A stretch of DNA of 64,000 bases from Serratia nevei (lineage in GTDB: Bacteria > Pseudomonadota > Gammaproteobacteria > Enterobacterales > Enterobacteriaceae). The stretch's first letter is position 1; every line of letters starts with the position of its first letter. Of this stretch, positions 51,587 to 61,188 are shown one piece after another. The notes beneath the pieces were generated by a model. That model was not told where the DNA came from. It did no database searches and worked only from the letters and a program-made list of their open reading frames with translations. The stretch is taken from the NCBI RefSeq assembly GCF_024160145.1, contig NZ_JAMYWQ010000023.1:1-64000 (forward strand), given 5' to 3'. The position numbers and the translations under genes are program-made.

Positions 51587-52429
51587 TTGCTGAAGTATCG
51601 CCTCATAACTGCTCTGATTTTAATCCCGATCGTTATCGCGGCGCTGTTCCTGTTGCCGCCGCTGGCCTTTGCTCTGGTAACGCTCGTCGTGTGCATGTTA
51701 GCAGCCTGGGAGTGGGGCCAGTTGGCCGGCTTCACCTCCCGTTCGCAGCGTATCTGGTTGGCGATACTGTGCGGTTTTCTGCTGGCGCTGATGATGCTCA
51801 GCGTCCCCGCTTACCATCAGTCCGTGCCGCAGATAAGCGGCTCGCTGTGGCTGTCGCTGGGCTGGTGGCTGGCGGCGCTGCTGCTGGTGCTGTTCTACCC
51901 CGGTTCGGCCGCTATCTGGCGCAATTCGCGCCCGCTGCGCCTGCTGTTCGGCCTGCTGACCATCGTGCCGTTCTTCTGGGGCATGTTGGCGCTGCGCCAG
52001 TTCGGCTATGAGCAAAACCCGTTTACCGGTGCCTGGTGGCTGCTGTACGTGATGCTGCTGGTGTGGGGCGCAGATTCCGGCGCCTACATGTTCGGCAAGC
52101 TGTTCGGCAAGCATAAGCTGGCGCCGAAGGTTTCGCCGGGCAAAACCTGGGAAGGGTTGATCGGCGGGTTGTTGACGTCGGCGCTGATCTCCTGGCTGTT
52201 CGGCCGTTATGCGCCGCTGAACGTGGTGCCGACCACCCTGTTGGCCTGTTCGGTGCTCGCCGCGCTGGCTTCAGTGCTGGGCGATCTGACCGAAAGCATG
52301 TTCAAACGCGAAGCGGGCATCAAGGACAGCGGTCATTTGATTCCCGGTCATGGCGGCATACTGGATCGTATCGACAGTTTGACCGCGGCGGTGCCGGTGT
52401 TCGCCTGCCTGATGCTGTTGGTGTTTTAA
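51587..52429 (+). CDS. cdsA: Phosphatidate cytidylyltransferase
   Basis: CdsA, 280 residues, makes CDP-diacylglycerol from phosphatidate and CTP at the inner membrane, the branch point of phospholipid synthesis. About eight membrane helices; the family signature is GHGGILDRIDSLTAAVPVF at the C-terminus, and WGADSGAYMFGKLFGKHK mid-chain. The start is TTG at 51587 (LLKYRLITAL) with AGGGAG 5 bases upstream, the same start codon as in E. coli. Confidence 0.96.
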   Translation: MLKYRLITALILIPIVIAALFLLPPLAFALVTLVVCMLAAWEWGQLAGFTSRSQRIWLAILCGFLLALMMLSVPAYHQSVPQISGSLWLSLGWWLAALLLVLFYPGSAAIWRNSRPLRLLFGLLTIVPFFWGMLALRQFGYEQNPFTGAWWLLYVMLLVWGADSGAYMFGKLFGKHKLAPKVSPGKTWEGLIGGLLTSALISWLFGRYAPLNVVPTTLLACSVLAALASVLGDLTESMFKREAGIKDSGHLIPGHGGILDRIDSLTAAVPVFACLMLLVF

Positions 52430-52453
52430 TCCGTCGATGACGGAAAGTGAGGG

Positions 52454-53812
52454 ATGATGGTCAGCGTGCTTTGGAACCTGGTGGCGTTTCTGATTGCGCT
52501 CGGTATCTTGATTACCGTGCACGAATTCGGACACTTTTGGGTTGCCCGTCGTTGCGGCGTACGCGTTGAACGCTTCTCCATCGGTTTCGGCCGGGCGCTG
52601 TGGCGCCGCACCGATCGCCAGGGCACCGAGTACGTCATCGCCTTGATTCCGCTCGGTGGCTACGTGAAGATGCTGGACGAGCGCGTGGAGTCGGTGGCAC
52701 CGGAAATGCGCCACCAGGCCTTCAACAACAAAACCGTCTGGCAGCGCGCGGCCATCATCAGCGCCGGTCCCATCGCCAACTTCCTGTTTGCCATCCTGGC
52801 CTACTGGCTGGTGTTTATCATCGGCGTGCCGAGTTTCCGTCCGGTGATCGGCGAAATCGCGCCGCAATCGATCGCCGCCCGGGCCGAAATTTCGTCTGGC
52901 ATGGAACTAAAGTCGGTTGACGGCATCGAAACGCCTGATTGGGAGTCAGTTCGTCTGGCGCTGGTGGCGAAGATTGGCGATGCGCAAACCGAAGTCGGCG
53001 TCGCGCCGTTCGGCTCTTCGCAGGTGGTGACCAAAACCCTGGATTTGCGCCAGTGGAGCTTTGAGCCGGACAAGCAGGATCCCGTGGTCGCGCTGGGCAT
53101 TATGCCGCGCGGCCCGCAGATAGAATCCGTGTTGGCGGAGGTGCAGCCGAACTCGGCAGCGCAAAAGGCGGGTTTACAAGCGGGGGACAGGATCGTTAAA
53201 GTCGATGGTCAGCCGCTGGGGCGTTGGCAGACGCTGGTGAAGCGTATCCACGATGGCCCGGGGCAACCGCTGGCTTTAGAGATTGAAAGAAACGGCGCCC
53301 CCTTGTCTTTGGCGCTGATACCGGATACAAAGCCGGTGGGAAAAGACAAATCGGTGGGGTTTGCAGGCATCGTTCCAAAAGTGCTGCCGCTGCCGGACGA
53401 GTATAAGACGATTCGCCAGTATGGACCGTTCCCGGCGCTGTATCAGGCCGGCGACAAGACCTGGCAGCTGATGCGGCTGACGGTTAACATGCTGGGCAAA
53501 TTAATAACCGGTGATGTAAAGCTGAACAACCTGAGTGGCCCGATCTCGATTGCACAGGGAGCAGGGGCGTCAGCCGGAGTCGGGTTCGTGTATTATCTGA
53601 TGTTCCTGGCGTTGATTAGCGTCAACCTGGGGATCATCAACCTGTTCCCATTACCGGTGTTAGATGGTGGGCATCTCCTCTTCCTGGCGATAGAAAAGCT
53701 GAAGGGGGGGCCGGTTTCCGAGCGAGTACAGGACTACAGCTACCGCATAGGTTCGATCGTGCTGGTGTTGTTGATGGGTCTTGCACTTTTCAATGATTTT
53801 TCCCGTCTCTAG
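52454..53812 (+). CDS. rseP: Site-2 protease RseP
   Basis: RseP, 452 residues, is an intramembrane zinc protease that cuts RseA after DegS, releasing sigma-E, and also clears signal-peptide remnants. The HEFGH motif is at residues 23-27 in the first helix; the LDGG motif ([10 protein letters not shown]) carries the third ligand in a later helix. Two PDZ domains lie between ([16 protein letters not shown] in the second). The start is ATG at 52454 or 52457. A sigma-E-like promoter lies inside the gene at 52903. Confidence 0.97.
   Translation: MMVSVLWNLVAFLIALGILITVHEFGHFWVARRCGVRVERFSIGFGRALWRRTDRQGTEYVIALIPLGGYVKMLDERVESVAPEMRHQAFNNKTVWQRAAIISAGPIANFLFAILAYWLVFIIGVPSFRPVIGEIAPQSIAARAEISSGMELKSVDGIETPDWESVRLALVAKIGDAQTEVGVAPFGSSQVVTKTLDLRQWSFEPDKQDPVVALGIMPRGPQIESVLAEVQPNSAAQKAGLQAGDRIVKVDGQPLGRWQTLVKRIHDGPGQPLALEIERNGAPLSLALIPDTKPVGKDKSVGFAGIVPKVLPLPDEYKTIRQYGPFPALYQAGDKTWQLMRLTVNMLGKLITGDVKLNNLSGPISIAQGAGASAGVGFVYYLMFLALISVNLGIINLFPLPVLDGGHLLFLAIEKLKGGPVSERVQDYSYRIGSIVLVLLMGLALFNDFSRL
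52903..52931 (+). promoter_or_regulatory. Sigma-E-like promoter inside rseP
   Basis: GGAACT (52903-52908) and TCGAAA (52926-52931) are 17 bp apart, close to the sigma-E consensus GGAACTT-N16-TCAAA. It lies about 0.9 kb upstream of bamA within the first PDZ-coding part. I recall that the E. coli bamA sigma-E promoter is also inside rseP at a similar distance. It would raise bamA-skp-lpxD-fabZ under envelope stress. Confidence 0.6.
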
Positions 53813-53847
53813 GGGCGGGGATAGGTTAGGAAGAACGCATAACAACG

Positions 53848-56274
53848 ATGGCGATGAAAAAGTTGCTCATAGCGTCGCTGCTGTTTGGCAGCGCCACCGT
53901 ATACGGTGCAGACGGGTTCGTAGTGAAAGACATTCATTTCGAAGGCCTGCAGCGAGTCGCCGTCGGTGCGGCGTTACTCAACATGCCGGTTCGCGTCGGC
54001 GATACCGTCACTGACGATGACATCAGTAATACCATCCGAGCCTTGTTTGCCACCGGCAACTTCGAGGACGTGCGCGTACTGCGCGATGGGAATACGCTGA
54101 TCGTGCAGGTGAAGGAACGTCCTACCATCGCCAGCATCACCTTCTCCGGCAACAAGTCGGTGAAGGATGACATGCTCAAGCAGAACCTGGAAGCCTCCGG
54201 CGTCCGGGTGGGCGAGGCGCTCGACCGCACCACGATCTCCAGCATTGAAAAAGGGCTGGAAGACTTCTACTACAGCGTCGGTAAATACAGCGCCTCGGTG
54301 AAAGCCGTGGTCACGCCGTTGCCGCGCAACCGTGTCGACCTGAAGCTGGTGTTCACGGAAGGGGTCTCTGCCAAGATTCAACAAATCAACATCGTCGGCA
54401 ACCATGCCTTCACCAACGACGAGCTGATCTCGCGCTTCCAGCTGCGTGATGAAGTGCCGTGGTGGAACCTGGTCGGCGATCGCAAATACCAGAAGCAAAA
54501 ACTGGCGGGCGATCTTGAAACCCTGCGCAGCTTCTATCTGGATCGCGGCTATGCCCGTTTCAACATCGACTCTACCCAGGTGAGCCTGACGCCGGATAAA
54601 AAAGGCATCTACATCACCATCAACATCACCGAAGGCGAACAGTACAAGCTTTCTGATGTCGTCGTGAACGGCAACCTGGCCGGCCACTCGGCGGAAGTTG
54701 CCCAGATCACCAAAATCGAGCCGGGCGAGCTGTACAACGGCAGCAAGGTAACCAAAATGGAAGACAACATCAAAACGATGTTGGGCCGTTATGGTTACGC
54801 CTACCCGCGCGTCGGCACTCAGCCGGAGATCAACGACGCGGATAAAACCGTCAAGCTGCACGTCAACGTTGACGCGGGCAACCGCTTCTACGTGCGCCGC
54901 ATCAAGTTCGAAGGCAACGACACCAGCAAGGATTCCGTACTGCGTCGCGAAATGCGCCAGATGGAAGGGGCCTGGCTTGGCAACGAGCAGGTCGAGCAGG
55001 GTAAAGAGCGCTTAAACCGCCTGGGCTACTTCGAAACGGTTGACGTGGAAACCCAGCGCGTGCCGGGCACCGCCGATCAGGTCGACGTGACCTACAAGGT
55101 GAAAGAACGTAACACCGGTACCTTTAACTTCGGCGTCGGCTACGGCACCGAGAGCGGCGTCAGCTTCCAGGCCGGCGTGCAGCAGGACAACTGGTTGGGT
55201 ACCGGCTACTCGGTCGGCATCAGCGGCACCAAGAACGACTACCAGACCTATACCGAATTCTCGGTCACCAACCCGTACTTCACCGTTGACGGTGTGAGCC
55301 TGGGCGGCCGCGTGTTCTACAACGACTTTAAAGCGGATAACGCGGATCTGTCGGACTACACCAACAAGAGTTACGGCGTCGACGGCACGCTGGGCTTCCC
55401 GATCAACGAAAACAACTCGTTGCGCACCGGCCTGGGCTACGTCCACAACGGCCTGTCTAACATGCAGCCGCAGATCGCCATGTGGCGTTATCTCGACTCG
55501 ATGGGCCAGGATCCGAACAAAACCGACCGTGCCAGCTACTCGACGGACGACTTTACCCTGAACCTGGGCTGGACTTACAACAACCTGGACCGCGGCTACT
55601 TCCCTACCTCGGGTAACCGCACCACGTTGAACGGCAAGGTCACCATTCCGGGCTCGGACAACGAGTACTACAAACTGACGCTGGACAGCGTGCAGTATGT
55701 GCCGATCAACGACGACCGCACCTGGGTGCTGTTGGGCCGCGGCCGTCTGGGCTACGCGGATGGGCTGGGCGGCAAGGAAATGCCGTTCTATGAGAACTTC
55801 TACGCCGGTGGTTCGAGCACCGTGCGCGGCTTCCAGTCCAACACCATCGGTCCGAAGGCGGTGTACTACAATTCCAACTCGTACCAGTGCCAGTTCAACG
55901 CCGGCAGCACGACTACGCGCCAAAACATCTGTAACTCGGATGACGCCGTGGGCGGCAACGCCATGGCGGTGGCCAGCCTGGAGCTGATCACCCCGACGCC
56001 GTTCATCAGCGAAAAATACGCCAACTCGGTGCGGACGTCGCTGTTCATCGATGCGGGCACCGTGTGGGATACCAAGTGGAAGAATACCGACGAGACGCTG
56101 ATGTACGGCGTACCGGACTACAGCAAAGCGGGCAATATTCGCTCCTCCGCCGGTATTGCGCTGCAGTGGATGTCGCCGCTGGGGCCGTTGGTGTTCTCTT
56201 ACGCCAACCCGATCAAGAAATACGAAGGCGACAAGTCCGAACAGTTCCAGTTTAACATCGGTAAGACCTGGTAA
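53848..56274 (+). CDS. bamA: Outer-membrane protein assembly factor BamA
   Basis: BamA, 808 residues (E. coli 810), is the core of the Bam complex that folds beta-barrels into the outer membrane. A signal peptide (about 20 residues ending VYGA) is followed by five POTRA domains (about 21-420) and a 16-strand barrel. The VRGF motif of loop 6 is intact ([12 protein letters not shown]), and the conserved loop-6 cysteine pair is present. The last residues FNIGKTW end in Trp. Extracellular loops differ most from E. coli, as expected for surface-exposed parts. Confidence 0.98.
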   Translation: MAMKKLLIASLLFGSATVYGADGFVVKDIHFEGLQRVAVGAALLNMPVRVGDTVTDDDISNTIRALFATGNFEDVRVLRDGNTLIVQVKERPTIASITFSGNKSVKDDMLKQNLEASGVRVGEALDRTTISSIEKGLEDFYYSVGKYSASVKAVVTPLPRNRVDLKLVFTEGVSAKIQQINIVGNHAFTNDELISRFQLRDEVPWWNLVGDRKYQKQKLAGDLETLRSFYLDRGYARFNIDSTQVSLTPDKKGIYITINITEGEQYKLSDVVVNGNLAGHSAEVAQITKIEPGELYNGSKVTKMEDNIKTMLGRYGYAYPRVGTQPEINDADKTVKLHVNVDAGNRFYVRRIKFEGNDTSKDSVLRREMRQMEGAWLGNEQVEQGKERLNRLGYFETVDVETQRVPGTADQVDVTYKVKERNTGTFNFGVGYGTESGVSFQAGVQQDNWLGTGYSVGISGTKNDYQTYTEFSVTNPYFTVDGVSLGGRVFYNDFKADNADLSDYTNKSYGVDGTLGFPINENNSLRTGLGYVHNGLSNMQPQIAMWRYLDSMGQDPNKTDRASYSTDDFTLNLGWTYNNLDRGYFPTSGNRTTLNGKVTIPGSDNEYYKLTLDSVQYVPINDDRTWVLLGRGRLGYADGLGGKEMPFYENFYAGGSSTVRGFQSNTIGPKAVYYNSNSYQCQFNAGSTTTRQNICNSDDAVGGNAMAVASLELITPTPFISEKYANSVRTSLFIDAGTVWDTKWKNTDETLMYGVPDYSKAGNIRSSAGIALQWMSPLGPLVFSYANPIKKYEGDKSEQFQFNIGKTW

Positions 56275-56428
56275 CGGGTCTCGCCTCTGGGCATAACAGT
56301 TATTAAGAATCGCAATGGCCAGGCGCCCGCCGGCAGAGAGATGAGTCTCATTGTTGGGTGGGGTAAGTCTGGCAAATTGTGTACTTCAGTGTCATATGAC
56401 ACAAATGGGTGATGGTAAGGAGTTTATA

Positions 56429-56926
56429 GTGAAAAAGTGGTTGTGTGCCGCAGGCCTCGGTTTAGCAATGGCTGCTTCAGCTGGCGTTCAGGCAGCAGAT
56501 AAGATCGCTGTCGTTAACGTCTCCAGCATTTTCCAACAGCTGCCGGCCCGCGAAGCGGTCGCCAAACAGCTGGAAAACGAGTTTAAAGGCCGTGCAAGCG
56601 AACTCCAGAACATGGAACGTAGCCTGCAGACCAAAATGCAACGTCTGCAGCGTGACGGCGCTACCATGAAAGCCAGCGATCGCAGCAAATTGGAAAAAGA
56701 CGTGATGGCGCAGCGCGAGCAGTTCTCTCAGAAAGCGCAGGCTTTCGAGCAGGACAACCGTCGTCGCCAGATGGAAGAGCGTAACAAGATCCTGAGCCGC
56801 ATTCAGGACGCGGTGAAATCTGTCGCCAGCAAAGGCGGCTATGACGTGGTGATCGACGCCAACGCCGTTGCCTATGCAGACTCTTCCAAAGATATCACTG
56901 CTGACGTGCTGAAACAGGTTAAATAA
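56429..56926 (+). CDS. skp: Periplasmic chaperone Skp
   Basis: Skp (OmpH), 165 residues (E. coli 161), is a trimeric periplasmic chaperone that holds unfolded outer-membrane proteins. A signal peptide ([19 protein letters not shown]) is cleaved near VQAA. The long charged helices that form the tentacles are clear in the middle ([17 protein letters not shown] onward). The start is GTG at 56429 with TAAGGAG 6 bases upstream. lpxD starts 3 bases after the stop. Confidence 0.96.
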   Translation: MKKWLCAAGLGLAMAASAGVQAADKIAVVNVSSIFQQLPAREAVAKQLENEFKGRASELQNMERSLQTKMQRLQRDGATMKASDRSKLEKDVMAQREQFSQKAQAFEQDNRRRQMEERNKILSRIQDAVKSVASKGGYDVVIDANAVAYADSSKDITADVLKQVK

Positions 56927-56929
56927 CAC

Positions 56930-57952
56930 ATGCTTTCAATTCGACTGGCTGATTTAGCGCAGCAGTTGGATGCACAATTGCACGGTGATGGCGATCTCGT
57001 CATCACCGGCATTGCTTCTATGCATTCGGCACAGCCTGGCCAAATCACGTTTTTGTCAAACAGCCGCTATCAAGAGCAGCTGTCTTCCTGCCAGGCAAGC
57101 GCCGTGGTGCTTACCGAAGCGGATTTACCACACTGCCGTACTGCGGCGCTGGTGGTTAAGAACCCTTACCTGACCTACGCGCGCATGGCGCAGCTGATGG
57201 ACACCACGCCGGCGCCGGCGCAGGATATCGCGCCAAGCGCGGTGATCTCGCCTGAAGCGCAGCTGGGGCACAACGTCGCCATTGGGGCGAACGCAGTGAT
57301 CGAGTCGGGTGCAGTGCTGGGCGATAACGTGGTTATCGGCCCGGGCTGCTTCATCGGCAAACACGCCCGTATCGGCGCGGGAACGCGTCTGTGGGCGAAC
57401 GTCACGATTTATCATGCGGTCGAAATCGGCCAGCGCTGCCTGATCCAGTCCGGCACCGTGATCGGCGCGGACGGTTTCGGCTATGCGAACGAGCGCGGCG
57501 AGTGGATCAAGATTCCTCAGTTGGGCACGGTGATTATCGGCGATCGCGTCGAAATCGGCGCTTGCACCACCATTGACCGCGGCGCTTTGGATAACACCCA
57601 AATCGGGAATGGTGTTATCATCGACAACCAATGCCAGATTGCACATAACGTCGTGATTGGCGACAATACCGCCGTCGCCGGCGGTGTGATCATGGCCGGC
57701 AGCCTGAAAATCGGCCGCTACTGCCAGATCGGCGGCGCCAGCGTGATCAACGGTCACATGGAAATTGCCGACAAGGTTGTTGTTACCGGAATGGGAATGG
57801 TTATGCGACCAATCACCGAACCTGGGGTATACTCTTCGGGCATTCCGTTGCAGCCTAACAAGGTTTGGCGTAAAACCGCTGCGTTGGTGATGAATATCGA
57901 TGAGATCAGCAAGCGCTTGAAAGCTGTCGAACGTAAAGTCGGAAAAGACTAA
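56930..57952 (+). CDS. lpxD: UDP-3-O-(3-hydroxymyristoyl)glucosamine N-acyltransferase LpxD
   Basis: LpxD, 340 residues, adds the second 3-hydroxyacyl chain (from acyl-ACP) to the lipid A precursor. An N-terminal uridine-binding domain is followed by left-handed beta-helix repeats (from about residue 95: [20 protein letters not shown]). The catalytic His region is [16 protein letters not shown]. It is tightly packed after skp. Confidence 0.97.
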   Translation: MLSIRLADLAQQLDAQLHGDGDLVITGIASMHSAQPGQITFLSNSRYQEQLSSCQASAVVLTEADLPHCRTAALVVKNPYLTYARMAQLMDTTPAPAQDIAPSAVISPEAQLGHNVAIGANAVIESGAVLGDNVVIGPGCFIGKHARIGAGTRLWANVTIYHAVEIGQRCLIQSGTVIGADGFGYANERGEWIKIPQLGTVIIGDRVEIGACTTIDRGALDNTQIGNGVIIDNQCQIAHNVVIGDNTAVAGGVIMAGSLKIGRYCQIGGASVINGHMEIADKVVVTGMGMVMRPITEPGVYSSGIPLQPNKVWRKTAALVMNIDEISKRLKAVERKVGKD

Positions 57953-58116
57953 TCATTGCCGCCCGCCCTCCTTGGCGGGGACAAAACGAAACGCGTTGGT
58001 CGTGAGACCAAAAGCGCAAAGAGATGTTAATTTGCGGCCTGCATGATGATCTCCTTTTGGGGTCAGCGCAGGCCGTGTTGTTGATGCCATCAGTTTTTAG
58101 AGACAGGAAGAGTATT
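57953..58116 (+). other. lpxD-fabZ leader with hairpin
   Basis: A 164-base gap in an otherwise tight operon. It contains an interrupted hairpin: CGGCCTGC (58035-58042) pairs with GCAGGCCG (58068-58075), with an inner stem around a TTTT loop (51-54 with 59-62). No T-run follows. It may set fabZ mRNA stability or translation. An ORF that reads through it from 58024 is only the upstream extension of fabZ. Confidence 0.4.
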
Positions 58117-58572
58117 TTGACTACTGACACTCATACTCTGGATATTGCAGAAATTTTGGATCTGCTTCCTCACCGTTACCCGTTCTTGCTGGTCGACCGC
58201 GTCCTCGAGTTTGAAGAGCACAAATATCTGCGTGCGGTGAAGAACGTATCGGTGAACGAACCGTTTTTCCAGGGCCACTTCCCTGGCAAACCGATTTTCC
58301 CAGGCGTATTGATTCTGGAAGCCATGGCGCAGGCCACCGGCATTCTGGCGTTTAAGAGCGTCGGCAAACTGGAGCCGGGCGAACTGTATTACTTTGCCGG
58401 TATCGACGAAGCTCGCTTCAAACGCCCTGTGGTGCCAGGCGATCAGATGGTCATGGAAGTCACCTTCGAGAAAACTCGCCGCGGCCTGACTCGCTTCAAA
58501 GGCGTAGCGACCGTTGACGGTAAAATTGTCTGCGAAGCAACCATGATGTGTGCCCGCAGCCGGGAGGCTTAA
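58117..58572 (+). CDS. fabZ: 3-hydroxyacyl-ACP dehydratase FabZ
   Basis: FabZ, 151 residues as in E. coli, dehydrates 3-hydroxyacyl-ACP in fatty-acid elongation and competes with LpxA/LpxD for 3-hydroxymyristoyl-ACP. The hot-dog fold has His54 ([12 protein letters not shown]) and Glu68 ([11 protein letters not shown]). The start is TTG at 58117 ([12 protein letters not shown]), with AGGAAGAG upstream; E. coli also uses TTG here. Confidence 0.96.
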   Translation: MTTDTHTLDIAEILDLLPHRYPFLLVDRVLEFEEHKYLRAVKNVSVNEPFFQGHFPGKPIFPGVLILEAMAQATGILAFKSVGKLEPGELYYFAGIDEARFKRPVVPGDQMVMEVTFEKTRRGLTRFKGVATVDGKIVCEATMMCARSREA

Positions 58573-58575
58573 TCC

Positions 58576-59364
58576 GTGATTGACCAAACCGCCTTTATCC
58601 ATCCTAGCGCGATAGTCGAAGAAGGCGCCGTGATCGGCGCCAACGTGCATATCGGCCCATTCTGCTACGTCGGCTCCCAGGTGGAAATCGGCGCCGGCAC
58701 GGTGCTGAAATCCCACGTGGTGGTGAACGGCATTACCAAGATTGGCCGCGATAACCAGATTTATCAGTTCGCCTCTATCGGTGAAGTGAACCAGGATCTG
58801 AAATACGCGGGCGAACCGACGCGCGTTGAAGTGGGCGATCGCAACCGCATTCGCGAAAGCGTCACCATTCACCGCGGCACCGCGCAGGGTACCGGTGTGA
58901 CCAAAGTGGGCAGCGATAACCTGCTGATGGTCAACACGCATATCGGGCATGATTGCGTCGTCGGCAATTTCTGCGTGCTGGCCAACAATGCTACGCTTGG
59001 CGGACACGTGGAAATCGACGATCACGCCATCATCGGCGGCATGACGGCGATCCACCAGTTCTGCATTATCGGTGCGCATGTGATGGTAGGCGGTTGTTCC
59101 GGCGTTGCTCAGGACGTGCCTCCATTCGTCATCGCTCAGGGTAACCACGCGACGCCGTTCGGCGTCAACGCGGTCGGCCTGAAGCGTCGCGGTTTCGACA
59201 AGGATGAAATGCAGGCGATCCGCAACGCCTACAAGATCCTGTATCGCAGCGAGAAAACGCTGGATGAAGCGAAAGCGGAAATCGAAGCCCTGGCCAAAGA
59301 ACAGCCGGTGGTGCAGCTGTACCTCGATTTCTTCACCCGTTCCACCCGCGGCATCATTCGCTGA
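58576..59364 (+). CDS. lpxA: UDP-N-acetylglucosamine acyltransferase LpxA
   Basis: LpxA, 262 residues as in E. coli, performs the first acylation of UDP-GlcNAc in lipid A synthesis. Left-handed beta-helix hexapeptides run from residue 1 to about 185; the catalytic His is in [14 protein letters not shown]. The start is GTG at 58576, 3 bases after the fabZ stop, with GGGAGG within the end of fabZ. lpxB starts 3 bases after its stop. Confidence 0.97.
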   Translation: MIDQTAFIHPSAIVEEGAVIGANVHIGPFCYVGSQVEIGAGTVLKSHVVVNGITKIGRDNQIYQFASIGEVNQDLKYAGEPTRVEVGDRNRIRESVTIHRGTAQGTGVTKVGSDNLLMVNTHIGHDCVVGNFCVLANNATLGGHVEIDDHAIIGGMTAIHQFCIIGAHVMVGGCSGVAQDVPPFVIAQGNHATPFGVNAVGLKRRGFDKDEMQAIRNAYKILYRSEKTLDEAKAEIEALAKEQPVVQLYLDFFTRSTRGIIR

Positions 59365-59367
59365 GTT

Positions 59368-60516
59368 ATGTCGAATCGTCCATTGACTATCGGATTGGTC
59401 GCCGGAGAAACCTCCGGTGACATTCTCGGCGCCGGTTTGATCCGCGCGCTCAAGGCGCAGATCCCCGACGCGCGTTTCGTTGGCGTCGCCGGCCCGCTGA
59501 TGCAGGCCGAAGGGTGCGAAGCCTGGTACGAAATGGAAGAGCTGGCGGTCATGGGCGTAGTGGAAGTGCTCGAGCGCTTGCCACGCCTGTTGACGATCCG
59601 CAAGGATCTCACCCGCCGTTTCGGCGAGCTGCGGCCGGACGTGTTTGTCGGCATCGACGCGCCGGACTTCAACATCACGCTGGAAGGCCGCCTCAAGCAG
59701 CGCGGCATCCGCACCATCCATTACGTCAGCCCTTCCGTGTGGGCCTGGCGGCAAAAGCGCGTTTTCAAAATTGGCAAAGCCACCGATCTGGTGCTGGCCT
59801 TTCTCCCTTTCGAAAAAGCGTTTTACGATCGTTTCAACGTGCCTTGCCGGTTTATCGGCCACACCATGGCGGACGCCATGCCGTTGCAGCCCGATCGGCT
59901 GGCGGCGCGCGCTCAGCTTGGCATCGCTCCGCAGGCGCGCTGTCTGGCTTTGCTGCCGGGCAGCCGCGGCGCCGAAGTCGAGATGCTGAGCGCCGACTTC
60001 CTCAAAACGGCGCAGCTGCTGCGCACGCGTTATCCTGAACTGGAAGTGGTGGTGCCGCTGGTCAACGCCAAACGGCGCGAGCAGTTTGAGCGCATCAAGG
60101 CGGAAGTGGCGCCGGATCTGACGGTGCACCTGCTGAACGGCCAGGGGCGCGAGGCGATGATCGCCAGCGACGCGGCGCTGTTGGCGTCCGGCACGGCGGC
60201 GCTGGAGTGCATGCTGGCCAAGTGCCCGATGGTGGTGGGCTATCGCATGAAGCCGTTCACTTTCTGGCTGGCGCAGAAGCTGGTGAAAACGCCTTACGTT
60301 TCGCTGCCGAATCTGCTGGCGGGGCGCGAGATCGTCACCGAGCTGCTGCAGCATGACTGCGTGCCGGACAAACTGGCCGCCGCCGTGATGCCGCTGCTCG
60401 AAGAGAGCCCGCAAACCGAAGCGCTGAAACAGACTTTCCTTACCTTGCATCAAAGCATCCGTTGCGGTGCGGACGAACAGGCCGCTCAGGCTGTGTTGGA
60501 ACTGGCGAAAGCATGA
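59368..60516 (+). CDS. lpxB: Lipid-A-disaccharide synthase LpxB
   Basis: LpxB, 382 residues as in E. coli, is a GT19 enzyme that joins UDP-2,3-diacylglucosamine and lipid X into the beta-1',6 disaccharide of lipid A. Recognised by [17 protein letters not shown] at the N-terminus, [14 protein letters not shown] mid-chain and [13 protein letters not shown] in the UDP-binding half. Its stop overlaps the rnhB start (ATGA). Confidence 0.97.
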   Translation: MSNRPLTIGLVAGETSGDILGAGLIRALKAQIPDARFVGVAGPLMQAEGCEAWYEMEELAVMGVVEVLERLPRLLTIRKDLTRRFGELRPDVFVGIDAPDFNITLEGRLKQRGIRTIHYVSPSVWAWRQKRVFKIGKATDLVLAFLPFEKAFYDRFNVPCRFIGHTMADAMPLQPDRLAARAQLGIAPQARCLALLPGSRGAEVEMLSADFLKTAQLLRTRYPELEVVVPLVNAKRREQFERIKAEVAPDLTVHLLNGQGREAMIASDAALLASGTAALECMLAKCPMVVGYRMKPFTFWLAQKLVKTPYVSLPNLLAGREIVTELLQHDCVPDKLAAAVMPLLEESPQTEALKQTFLTLHQSIRCGADEQAAQAVLELAKA

Positions 60517-61106
60517 TTGAACCCTTTATCTATCCCGCTGCCACACTGATTGCCGGTGTGGACGAAGTGGGCCGCGGCCCGTTGGTTGGCGCGGTGGTCA
60601 CCGCCGCGGTGATCCTCGATCCGGCGCAGCCGATCGTCGGGCTGGCGGACTCCAAAAAGCTCAGTGAAAAGCGCCGTCTGGCGCTGTATGACGAAATCGT
60701 CGCCAAGGCGCTCTCCTGGAGCCTGGGGCGCGCCGAGCCGGCGGAAATCGACCAACTGAACATTTTGCACGCCACCATGCTGGCGATGCAGCGCGCAGTG
60801 GCCGGGTTGCATATCGCGCCGGACATGGTTTTAATCGACGGTAACCGTTGCCCGAATTTGCCGATGCGTTCGCAGGCGGTGGTGAAGGGCGATAGCCGCG
60901 TGGCGGAGATCAGCGCGGCGTCCATTCTGGCGAAGGTCACGCGCGATCGCGAAATGGCCGAGCTGGACAGCGAGTTCCCGGACTACGGTTTCGCGCAGCA
61001 TAAAGGCTACCCGACCGCCCTCCACCTGGAGCGGCTGGCCGCGCTGGGCGCCACCGAGCACCACCGCCGCAGCTTCGCGCCGGTGAAAAGGGCGCTGGCG
61101 CTGTAG
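60513..61106 (+). CDS. rnhB: Ribonuclease HII
   Basis: RNase HII, 197 residues, cuts RNA in RNA-DNA hybrids, including single ribonucleotides in DNA. The acidic active site is in [12 protein letters not shown] (Asp, Glu), LIDGNRCP (Asp) and the later Asp near [15 protein letters not shown]. The ATG at 60513 overlaps lpxB; the longer frame back to 60462 lies in lpxB. A hairpin (GGGTTCAG/CTGAACCC, 61149-61168) lies between rnhB and dnaE. Confidence 0.96.
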   Translation: MIEPFIYPAATLIAGVDEVGRGPLVGAVVTAAVILDPAQPIVGLADSKKLSEKRRLALYDEIVAKALSWSLGRAEPAEIDQLNILHATMLAMQRAVAGLHIAPDMVLIDGNRCPNLPMRSQAVVKGDSRVAEISAASILAKVTRDREMAELDSEFPDYGFAQHKGYPTALHLERLAALGATEHHRRSFAPVKRALAL

Positions 61107-61148
61107 CCTGCGGGCCTGGTTGACCAGGCTCGACGATAGCATTAACCC

Positions 61149-61168
61149 GGGTTCAGCCTGCTGAACCC
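61149..61168 (+). other. Hairpin between rnhB and dnaE
   Basis: A perfect 8-bp stem GGGTTCAG / CTGAACCC with loop CCTG lies 21 bases before the dnaE start. No T-run follows (CTTCAATC). It could be an mRNA processing or attenuation element. Confidence 0.35.
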
Positions 61169-61188
61169 CTTCAATCAGGTATCTGGAG

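Noticed and set aside
58090-60453. 787-codon minus-strand frame across fabZ, lpxA and lpxB
   Set aside because: It crosses three intact conserved genes on the other strand and is His/Arg-rich shadow sequence.
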